Source: Nemertoderma westbladi
Lineage: Eukaryota > Xenacoelomorpha > Nemertodermatida > Nemertodermatidae
DNA length: 42,791 nt
Assembly: GCA_032718475.1 (NCBI GenBank)
Contig: JAUCBJ010005336.1
Coordinates: forward strand, 1-42,791
Direction: 5' to 3'
The notes under the pieces are model-generated. The model worked only from the letters and a program-made list of their open reading frames with translations. It was not told the origin of the DNA and searched no databases. A program made the position numbers and the translations under genes. Positions 36,001 to 42,791 of the stretch are shown here, piece after piece (position 1 is the stretch's first letter; every line of letters begins with the position of its first letter).

Positions 36001-39000
36001 TAACGATATTGAGCGCGTACTAGCTCCACTTTATCGAACTCACCATTACGCTAACGATATTGAGCGCGTACTAGCTCCACTTTATCGAACTCACCATTAC
36101 GCCAACGATATTGAGCGGGTACTAGCTCCACTTTATCGAACTCACCATTACGCTAACGATATTGAGCGCGTACTAGCTCCACTTTATCGAACTCAACTCA
36201 CCATTACGCTAACGATATTGAGCGCGTACTAGCTCCACTTTATCGAACTCACCATTACGCTAACGATATTGAGCGCGTAGTATCCGCACCTTCTGGCAAC
36301 CCGACAAGTTCCCCGTATTTCAGGATGGCCCTTCAGTTTATGTTTGTCTTCTACTTCTATCTCAGTTACCTGGGAAACAAATTAATCATATGATAGTTTA
36401 CTTAGATTTATTTATACATTATGTCAATACAATAATAATACACCAAACAATATAGGCCTATAGGTATTGCCCAACAACATAAGATAATCTACTCATAGTC
36501 CGAAGAATACAACCTTACTTTCATGCCAGATATTTTAATAAATTATAGTTTTATACAAAGATTTAGTGATTACTTTATAATAAATACCTTAACGTGTTTA
36601 AATATTTTGAAAGTGTGATTATCCATGAATCCATCTATCATGATACGACTGGCCTCTTGGTTGTGTCTTCGCAGTGTAATCTCATTGGCCCGTCTATCCG
36701 TTGTCACCGTGGCTGACAGGTCCTACCAATCAATAATATAAATCCTGTGTAGTTAGACTTTAATAATAATGCATTAGTTGGGTATGGTATGGTTTTACGC
36801 CTAGAACAGGACAACAAAAATACTACTTATCGGGCTGCTGCATTGCTGCTGCACATTGAAATCCGCATCTTCAAGGTCAGTGTCTTTTAAAAGGCATCTC
36901 AAAAACGTCATGGGATGTCCACCATGCTTACCATGCCTATTTTATCCATGAGGTTGCCAAAACACCACAAGATTGCGCGCCGGCTGAACCTCACGGCGAA
37001 AGAAATGTCCTGCGAAGCGGAGGCGGCTTTGTTCAAGTGTCAAGCTTGGGGGGACCAATGAGTCTAGTTGGAGATGAGCATTGTACTTGGCATATTGAAC
37101 CCGAAGTAGGTGCCATCCAGAGGTTTGGAGTCCTCAGCAATTAGAGATGCTCTTATCAAAAGCCTTGATCCAGCCCACTGTACTAACTACCGTGGACATA
37201 CATACCACCACCACCAATAAAATAAAAACTATCAAGGAATTAAATAACCCCCCGCCCCCCCCACCCCCTGGAATTTTGTGTAAAAGGTAAGATTGATTGT
37301 TAAAACTACTCTGATAGTAACTGATACTGTTAGTTTCATTATCATATCAGTACAAAAGTCCTTGTATCCTAGTTAAATACCAGAAGTAATAAAGTATAAG
37401 TCTATTTGTTACAGGTAGCGTGTGAGGGCTTTCCGTCAGGCATGCGCCTTAAGGTTAACCCGACACCGTTCACAGAAGTATATTTAAAATTTCTTTTAAA
37501 AATGACTTCACGTAATTAAATATAATAAAGTACTGAGTACTCAACGTCAAGAATAAAATATAAAAGTGGTATCCTTACTTTGTATTACAGTAAGTATAAA
37601 GTAAATATGTGACAATTGGATGAAATGTTTACCTGAAAATCAACCGGAAAGTGGTTCAATTCCATGTTTTCAAAGAAAACTCCTGCCACAGTCCATCTCA
37701 TTTCCGACCAAATTTCACCTCCTTGAAACATTACTGAATGTTGTACTGTATCCTTTCTTTTATATTCCATGTTAACTATAAAATAATAATATCGTGACCA
37801 TAGAGCCAGAACAACACATTTTTTTCAAAAAAAAATTTTTTCACCAAAATTACTCAAGATGGAGTTCCATATCTTATGTTAAAATCCTAGACTTGTATGT
37901 CAGTCCGTTTAGGAGATATGGAAAACCAGAACAACCCTCACAACATATAAGTTGAAAACAGTTAGAGGTAAAACAACACTTACCACACTTTTCTCCATCA
38001 TACTTTGCCAGGAAAAACACCATTCAATAGTCGAGGAATGACGTGAGTTCTTATGTTTCTGTGATAAAATCCTAGAGGTAAAACAACTCACACAGACTAG
38101 AGTTAATGTTAAATTTCAGTATGTGTTGTTTTGTCTCTTTGGAAAATAACGAAAAAAACAGTTTTTTTCATTAACAAAATTTATTCTGAATGCTAGCAGC
38201 CACTATTATAAAATGTGTCATTGTATCTTCCCAGACCTCTCTCGAAAAAATTAGGAGACGGGATCCATATAGAGGGAAATGAGAAGGTTTTTTGCATTTT
38301 TCTCGAAACCACATTTTTTGGTGAGTGTTGTTCTGGCTCTTTGGTCACGATATATAATAAAGCAAGTAACTGCAATGACATAAGCATTACCTGCTATTAT
38401 TAACACCTATGCGTACGACGTCACTTGTCAATTACAATTGATGATTTTAGCCTCACAGTATATCATATTATTATTATTATCGATGTGCCTTCTCAGTGAT
38501 ATAGCTTGTGCTCTCATTTTGTTTTGGGGGGAATTTTGTTCTGTGTAGTGGAAGATACGTTTGAAGATTCAATGTTATTAAAACCAATCTCTGGGCCATT
38601 GAATTAGAATGTGTTTGATCTAAATCTTACTCTGACAGGGCAGTGAATCGGTTTTATTAATGTACTGGTACTGCATGCATCCTGGGGCTGTTAGTTGTCA
38701 CACTCGTGTCATGCAATGTGCTTAGTTAGTTAGTGTTTAGGACCACTTTACAGGGTCAGAATGGGTCATTATAAGGGATTGATTTTACCTAGTTTCAACA
38801 TTGGGTCCCACATATCGGAACATGTGAGTTCATCGAATGATTTGCTGCCATCGACCAACATTTGTTGTAAATTGGGATCCTTCCACCGCGCTAGGATTAT
38901 AACCTCCGAGAAGAAGTGCTGCTGGAATGTAATGATGTTCCCTACCTTGTTGAAAATGAACCCAATTTCTACTGCAACCTGAAATACATATAAACACATC

Positions 39001-40681
39001 ACATAAGGATATCCCGGTCACAATAATAGTGATGTGAGTGTGGGGCGAGCCACGATAAGTCTAGGTGAGCCTATGCGTAGCGGTATAAATGTCTTTAAAA
39101 TGTTTGAACGATAATAAGTCAGTAAATCTTTGATGAAATCGAAATGGGACCAAACATCAAAGCCTACTTAAGGGGGGGGGGGGGGGGGGGGGGGGGGGGT
39201 ATACCCTCCTCAGGTAAAATTTTCAAATTGTTGTTTCTTTATTTCATCTAGAGCAGAATTTAATGAGGATTACAAATCTGAAAACCGCTTAGTGAGACCT
39301 CTTTCAGTTCTCGAGTTATCACTGTTTTTCCGTATGACGGTCTGTCCGTCAAATTGTAAGAAAGACAGAAGACCGACAGACAGACAGATAGACTAGATTC
39401 CACCAAAAAATAAAACCGACATCGGAAATGAAATCAGCGACCCCGAAAACCCCAGTAATGAACATTTTAGCTCGTTGGTGTGCATCCTTCGTGCCAGAAA
39501 TAATTAACCAACCAGAACACAGACAGCCAATTTTGGCGGGACGGTTTAAACTTTGAAGGGCATTTTCTCGGAATGACATTTTTCATTTTCAAATTACTAC
39601 TCCTCCGTCATTTTTCAACCAATTTTCTTCGTTTATGGCTCATTCGAACGAGCTTTGGAAGCTCTTTAAAAGTTATCTTATGGAATTTTGATAAATATTA
39701 CCATTTTTTCTAATTAGCCATTTTTAATTAAAAATATGATAATTAATTAATTAAATTAATTAATTAAAATAAAATTGGCTAATTAAAAATTCTATAAGAT
39801 AACTTTTGTAGAGTCGATCACGCTGAGTCCAAAAAAGTTGGTTTCTAGAAATTTGGACCAAAATTGAGGGACTAGTAGTAATTTTAGTGAAATCTTTAAT
39901 TCCGCCGCCAGCCGCTAGGGGGAGGTTACAAATTTTCAAATTTTACTAAAATGGCTATTTGGCCTCCCATACTACTACTACTACTAGGATCGGCATGCTG
40001 CATTGCAGCTGCATTTTTAAGAATGCTGTGCCGGCTTGTGTGGCCTCCCATACAGTGGTTGACCATGACAAAATAGCAATATTATCATTTAACACTAATT
40101 GAGAGCCATTTAAAAAAAAGGTTCATGGGTGGGTATACCCCCCCCCCCCCCCCCCCCCTTAATGCCTATTAAGTAGGCCTTGGTACACAACATGTACCAG
40201 TCTATCAAAGGTTAATAAATTATACACACAGACAGATTTCTATAGTCCCTCAGTCGGCATGAAGTCTCCCCTTTTGTACCTTTTATATATTTCCACTTGT
40301 TAGTAAATTAATGTCAGACAAGTTATCATTTTATAATAAATGAATTAAATCTTATTACATATTATAAATTTAATGACAACCCGTAGGTGGTACCGTATAT
40401 AACTTACTTTTACACTATAATAATACATATCCCACCTTAACTTCGTCAATAATACTCCCAATTCTGCGACTGAACAACCTCTCCAATTTAAGTTTGATTT
40501 TTTCATCACTCCTTCTGTTATTCTCATTCCTTGTTTGTTTCTCGAGACCCAAAGTAACCTCATTCCTAGCCTTTATGTTGTCCTTTATATTAAACGCAAA
40601 AAACTCTAAAAGCTCAGCCGCACTCGCCGTTCTGGCGTCAAATTTTCCCCGCAGAAAAGCAACCCTGCCAGTTATCGCCAT
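29829..40681 (-). CDS. Pentameric ligand-gated ion channel subunit lacking the Cys-loop cysteines (7 exons)
   Basis: Joining 40681-40436, 38978-38789, 37775-37633, 36722-36588, 36369-36253, 34294-34139 and 30065-29829 gives 407 codons plus stop, all introns GT-AG and all phases compatible. The order is that of a pLGIC subunit, a plasma-membrane channel of five subunits: extracellular beta-sandwich about 83-266 with RWKDP (113-117), WDP (139-141) and LNHFPVDFQ (185-193); M1 about 270-291 ending CCFAIP; M2 about 298-317 with Arg0', Thr6' and Leu9'; VSYLTYMD before M3 (331-353); M4 about 365-387. The two cysteines that normally bracket the FP-D-Q loop are Glu181 and Leu195, so this is a Cys-less (Pro-loop) receptor. 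The M3-M4 loop is about ten residues, as in bacterial channels. M2 has Lys at 12', 15' and 16'. No signal peptide is visible; a further 5' exon may be missing. Ligand and ion selectivity cannot be inferred. Confidence 0.85.
30157..30181 (+). repeat. Poly-G tract (25 G)
   Basis: An uninterrupted run of 25 G within intron 6, about 90 bp from the splice acceptor of exon 7 and followed by TTTGGGGTTT. It resembles the homopolymer ends of the element at 39172-40158. Confidence 0.9.
30233..30257 (+). repeat. Conserved flank of the 36-bp array, right copy
   Basis: Reverse complement of 3284-3308 with 23 of 25 matches, directly abutting the array. The stretch 30182-30232 before it is GC-rich around GGCCGAGGCCGGAGG and follows a 25-base poly-G run at 30157-30181. 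Confidence 0.8.
30258..33967 (+). repeat. 36-bp minisatellite array, right copy (in intron 6)
   Basis: About 103 units, nearly all exactly 36 bp, reading GCTACCCGAAGGTAGGGG and then TGGGCGCTACTCCTATCT on the plus strand. It is the reverse complement of the array at 1-3285. Higher-order structure is clear: the variant GAGGGTAGGTGTGAGCGC recurs near 31961, 32285, 32501, 32717, 33077 and 33329, with a one-base variant near 32861, at multiples of 36 and often 216 bp. Uniform unit length keeps frames open on both strands for most of the array. The gene is transcribed from the minus strand, so its pre-mRNA carries CUACC-UUCG-GGUAG hairpins here. Confidence 0.97.
33968..34138. other. Intron 6 sequence between array and exon 6
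   Basis: Short unique-looking intronic stretch (AAGTTTTACTCCCAG...GGACCCTATGG) at the other side of the 36-bp array. It may be the second flank of the element that carries the array; the matching left-array flank lies outside the window, so this cannot be tested here. Confidence 0.4.
34139..34294 (-). CDS. pLGIC exon 6 (residues 278-329, M1 end and M2 pore helix)
   Basis: 156 bases, phase 0 on both sides; acceptor CTTCATAG at 34296-34295, donor ATG|GTGAGT. It begins IMLLGVSLCCFAIP, completing M1 from exon 5, then the pore helix RLANALTLLLTCKYFKK and LPPVSYLTYM. Arg at 0' and Leu at 9' are the expected landmarks. Confidence 0.9.
34321..34440 (-). mobile_element. Probable tRNA-derived SINE fragment
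   Basis: On the minus strand TCTAGAGGTATTGGGTTCGAGCCCC contains GGGTTCGAGCCC, a close match to the RNA polymerase III B box and T-arm, preceded by a CTGGCTCTAGAGG segment. It cannot be folded into a complete tRNA: there is no matching acceptor stem or D-arm. It is followed by GCTACGGGTAGGGG and T-rich sequence. I call it a degraded SINE head inside intron 5. Confidence 0.4.
34487..36276 (-). repeat. 51-bp satellite built from the exon 5/intron 5 junction
   Basis: About 35 tandem units; all but one are 51 bp, and one near 36186-36199 has a 5-bp AACTC duplication. On the minus strand each unit contains GCGCTCAATATCG, TTAGCGTAATG, GTGAGT and then TCGATAAAGTGGAGCTAGTAC. The first 24 bases are identical to the 3' end of exon 5 and GTGAGT is its splice donor. 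The array starts in the exon and fills nearly all of intron 5. Rare donor variants are GTGAAT (units near 34510, 34561, 35325) and GTGGGT (near 35020 and 35071). Reading on from the exon without splicing hits TAG in the first unit, at a position where the exon has a Tyr codon (TAC). Confidence 0.95.
36253..36369 (-). CDS. pLGIC exon 5 (residues 239-277, start of M1)
   Basis: 117 bases, phase 0 on both sides; acceptor TTTCCCAG at 36371-36370, donor ATG|GTGAGT at 36252. It encodes VTEIEVE and then CRVARRCGYYALNIVSVM, the pre-M1 and first half of helix M1. The last 24 exonic bases and the following 27 intronic bases form the first unit of the 51-bp satellite. Confidence 0.88.
36588..36722 (-). 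CDS. pLGIC exon 4 (residues 194-238)
   Basis: 135 bases, phase 0 on both sides; acceptor TTGGTAG, donor AAG|GTATTT. It starts DLSATVT, directly completing the FPVDFQ-DL motif of exon 3; Leu195 replaces the second Cys-loop cysteine. It encodes the later strands of the extracellular domain and ends FKHVK. Confidence 0.88.
36723..37632. other. Intron 3: repeat-like non-coding sequence
   Basis: No exon. 36830-37200 looks like an old mobile-element remnant (GGGCTGCTGCATTGCTGCTGC resembling 39990-40010 in part), but I cannot classify it. C-rich tracts occur at 37247-37268, and a CCACCACCACC run near 37205. Confidence 0.4.
37633..37775 (-). CDS. pLGIC exon 3 (residues 146-193, Pro-loop)
   Basis: Acceptor TATTTTATAG at 37777-37776 (phase 1) and donor CAG|GTAAAC, phase 0. 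It carries the signature loop LNHFPVDFQ. Glu181 stands where the first Cys of the Cys-loop would be. The acceptor lies only 16 bp from the end of a MITE (37792-38350). Confidence 0.88.
37792..38350. mobile_element. Tc1/mariner-type MITE in intron 2, beside a splice acceptor
   Basis: 559 bp with inverted ends of about 25 bp: TCGTGACCATAGAGCCAG... on the left and the reverse complement TCGTGACCAAAGAGCCAG... on the right, with one mismatch in the first 18. TA flanks both ends (37790-37791 and 38351-38352), as expected for TA target duplication. The short open frames inside are not a transposase. Its left end is 16 bp from the exon 3 splice site. Confidence 0.78.
38353..38788. other. Intron 2 remainder
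   Basis: AT-rich intronic DNA between the MITE and exon 2. No frame, RNA or repeat that I can support, apart from a short ATTATTATTATT run near 38467. Confidence 0.6.
38789..38978 (-). CDS. pLGIC exon 2 (residues 83-146)
   Basis: Acceptor ATGTATTTCAG at 38980-38979 and donor G|GTAAAA at 38788, phase 1. It encodes the first strands of the ligand-binding domain, with the conserved Trp of RWKDP and the WDP motif typical of the family. The plus-strand open frame over the same bases is a shadow. Confidence 0.85.
39172..40158. mobile_element. Poly-G-ended, TTAA-flanked foldback element in intron 1 (copy 2)
   Basis: 987 bp bounded by G28-TATACCC on the left and GGGTATA-C21 on the right, inside TTAA at 39168-39171 and 40159-40162; TTAA duplication is the hallmark of piggyBac-type insertion. 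Beyond it an outer inverted pair, GCCTACTTAA and TTAAGTAGGC (40169-40178), suggests the true ends could lie a little further out. The left 400 bp match 3700-4076. The centre is a second foldback: AAAGTTATCTTAT...GGAATTTT near 39669 pairs with its inverted copy near 39790, around a TTAATTAA palindrome at 39740-39770. No transposase is present. Confidence 0.65.
40159..40435. other. Intron 1 remainder next to exon 1
   Basis: Intronic AT-rich DNA holding the outer inverted end of the neighbouring element. No other feature is seen. Confidence 0.6.
40436..40681 (-). CDS. pLGIC exon 1 (residues 1-82)
   Basis: Begins at an ATG in fair initiation context (purine at -3, G at +4) with an in-frame TAG two codons upstream. 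The bases just before it also read as an acceptor (ACTATTAG, AG at 40686-40685), so an upstream non-coding or coding exon is possible. It encodes a soluble, partly Lys/Arg-rich segment with no hydrophobic signal sequence and ends SIIDEVK at a GTGGGA donor, phase 0, running straight into VAVEIGF of exon 2. Confidence 0.7.
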
Positions 40682-40684
40682 TAC

Positions 40685-41941
40685 CTAATAGTAAACATTA
40701 GTTCCAATCCCATCATCAATATCAATGTGTCTTAGCATCTTAGACTGATCTTACTAATAATTAATAAATTATAAATAGAACCATTTTAGAAAAACATTCA
40801 TTATACAGTAAAAATATTAGCTTTGTAATTATGGTAATAAAGTAGGCCTTTATTTAGTAAAGAACATACCATTGAAACTTACTGTATAAATTAATACATC
40901 TCCCTTAAAGGAAAGTAATTGGTGCAGATAAATTACCATATCGAAGGGTCACATGTACTTAACTTAGTCAATTAGCCACTAACTGCGGAAATTAGGAATT
41001 AATTTATGTATGAAGGGAGTGAAGTATGGAACAGTATATATATACTACTGTACCTGCTCAGGGTATCACTTCCACCTGCTACATAGCCACTCACGTACCT
41101 TTCGTTTAGGAACCTTGTTCGTAGTGTTACCATGACTACCAGTGAACCGATCCCGTTGTGTCGTTTTCGCCTTATCGTCTGGCTGGTTCAGTTACCTCAG
41201 CTAGGATTAGTGTAGCGAGATCTAATTGGCGACGTAGTTGTCTGATGAAGCTAATTTATCCAATCAAGGTCACGGAATGTTTCCTTTGATTTGATTATAA
41301 CACAACATTTTATAAAACCAGTAGGGCTGTGACCATTGTGTGGGTTAGGTAAACTTCATTGTGTGGAAATCATAGGGAATACTTTCTGCCCAAAATGAGA
41401 GAGATTTAAGGTTCATTAGGTTACTTATTTGGTGGACACAAGTGAATGAATAGGGAAACAGGGAACAATGAGGCGTATAAATTGGAATAAATTGCGGTTT
41501 GTTGCGTGGCCAGGGTTGTTATTCAACGAAACGCGGTATATTTAAGGTTCGACCTCACTCCTACTTCTTATCTTACTGGTTTTATTTTTCCTTTCATATT
41601 TTTGTTTGAGAATTTCCGATATTGCACCAGGAGGATATAGCCACACAGTCGTGTATTGCTAGTACCGTACCGATGACAACGTTCCAAGAATTCCAAATCT
41701 ACAACAAACTTGTGAATTTCGTTGTGAATTAGCGGAGTATATTATATAACTGGGTACGTAGGGCTCGGAGGACTCGCTTGCTTGTAAAGAGGAAAAATAG
41801 GCAGACGAATCCAGATGGAATGCATCCGCATAAACTCTGCAAATACTACATAAACGCAATGCAATTCAGTCTTCGTGCACCGCCGTCAGGCGTCAGATTA
41901 ACATTATTCTTAATAAACTTAGAACCATTACCCCCACTACA
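40685..41941. other. Upstream region of the channel gene, no supported gene
   Basis: Probably contains the promoter or 5' exon(s) of the minus-strand channel gene. A possible donor (CTGAG|GTAACT) lies near 41200 and another (AAAG|GTACGTGAGT) near 41100 on the minus strand, but no in-frame signal-peptide exon can be joined to exon 1 with confidence. A TATATATATA run occurs at about 41034-41046. The rest is AT-rich with no RNA gene. Confidence 0.4.
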
Positions 41942-41971
41942 CCCCCCCCCCCCCCCCTGGGTACGCCCCTG
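41942..41971 (-). mobile_element. hAT-like terminal inverted-repeat fragment with C tract
   Basis: On the minus strand the sequence starts CAGGGGCGTACCCAGGGG and continues as a run of 16 G. This is the style of terminus seen in many hAT MITEs of animals. No matching inverted end is found nearby, so only one end is visible. Confidence 0.35.
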
Positions 41972-42043
41972 GAAATGTAGTCCATTGTCAGGATTGGAGT
42001 TTTAAATAATATAATACCCGAAAACTGTACTAAATCACTTCAT

Positions 42044-42754
42044 ATCACAGTATCAGTACTACTACTACTAGGTCGAGCGAACTCGGACATAAAAGTTTCT
42101 TAGATTTAGTGTCTTTTTACATTTCAACAGGTTGGTTCTTCTTTCTTCTCTGTCTTCTGTTCCAGTAGCCAATTTATCGACCCCAGCCTGGTGTACCACT
42201 GAGGGACGCGGTCCTTGTTGACCCGGGCGACGACCGAGCCGGTATTTCTCCTGGAGGGTTCTCATACTCACTCATATCTTTCAGTTGCGGGAGTAAACCG
42301 CTTGTGGTCGCAACTCCTACAAGCGACTTCGAAGTAGGTCGCCGTTGGTTGATTATCTTCCGACGACCTTGTCATCATGTCTAGCCGTTGGTTGATTACC
42401 TTCCGCCTATCCATGGCCTAGAGCCCTGCTGCCGACTGTAGGGGTCATTTTGTTACACCTTGAACCAAGTGTGCCTCCTGGGTTAGGTTACCTAACACAT
42501 CCGGTATAGACAGGGCGGGGCGTGTATCATCTCTAATGCAGATGCGTATCAAGCCTTTGCCTTCAATGGTGCCCTAGGCGCTATAGCCCTCAATGACTTA
42601 CTTAGTTGACGGGGATAAAACCAACCCACTCTTGATCAACTAAATAATGAATAGGCTATGCTTATCGGGCCTGCCCTACTGGGCTGACAGCTACAGGTAA
42701 TGACAGCCACATTACTGCCATAGTGGTAGTGGACCTGATCACAGTATCAGTACT
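42044..42754. repeat. Segment bounded by a 17-bp direct repeat
   Basis: ATCACAGTATCAGTACT occurs at 42044-42060 and 42738-42754. The 677 bp between include a 22-bp direct repeat (GCCGTTGGTTGATTAYCTTCCG at 42341-42362 and 42384-42405) and a 67-codon minus frame at 42068-42271 with no recognisable family. It could be an insertion with its target duplication, but no poly-A tail or inverted end is seen. Confidence 0.35.
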
Positions 42755-42791
42755 GGAACAAAACAAAAGTATACGAGCTAGGCCTACCACC

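Noticed and set aside
37909-38387. Short minus-strand frames within the intron 2 MITE
   Set aside because: They lie in a non-autonomous element and show no transposase motif.
42068-42271. 67-codon minus frame
   Set aside because: No recognisable family, no splice or polyadenylation context; length is within chance.

Overview
The window is animal (metazoan) genomic DNA, most likely from an invertebrate. It holds a multi-exon gene with GT-AG introns, an intronless four-LIM-domain focal-adhesion type gene, several non-autonomous DNA transposons, and four different tandem-repeat arrays that together fill roughly 60% of the sequence. There is no operon structure, no rRNA gene and no intact tRNA gene. 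I cannot name the species.

Layout: 1-3285 is a 36-bp minisatellite that runs off the left edge. 3641-4086 is a dispersed transposon-like repeat. 4087-21363 is a 38-bp satellite whose right half has higher-order structure. 21602-21856 (-) is a candidate orphan terminal exon. 22254-26052 is a 49-bp satellite that looks like an expanded tRNA-type SINE head. 26127-26395 is a MITE with a 9-bp target duplication. 27232-29061 (-) is an intronless paxillin-like LIM gene. 29829-40681 (-) is a seven-exon pentameric ligand-gated ion channel (pLGIC) gene, reconstructed here exon by exon. 40685-42791 has no convincing gene.

The pLGIC gene is the core of the window. Its exons splice in frame to 407 residues with an extracellular ligand-binding fold, four membrane helices, a loop of about ten residues between M3 and M4, and neither of the two cysteines of the Cys-loop. 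Four of its six introns have been enlarged by repeats: a poly-G-ended TTAA-flanked element (exons 1-2), a TA-flanked MITE whose end lies 16 bp from a splice acceptor (exons 2-3), the 51-bp satellite (exons 5-6), and a second, inverted 36-bp array (exons 6-7).

The most striking observation is that the 51-bp satellite is an amplification of the exon 5/intron 5 junction itself. Each of about 35 units carries the last 24 bases of exon 5 (start of transmembrane helix 1), then a GT donor, in most units the exact GTGAGT of exon 5. The gene therefore presents about 35 tandem 5' splice sites, and only the first should give the intact receptor. A second notable feature is that the two 36-bp arrays, 27 kb apart and in opposite orientation, share a 25-bp non-repeat flank, so the arrays appear to belong to a dispersed element.
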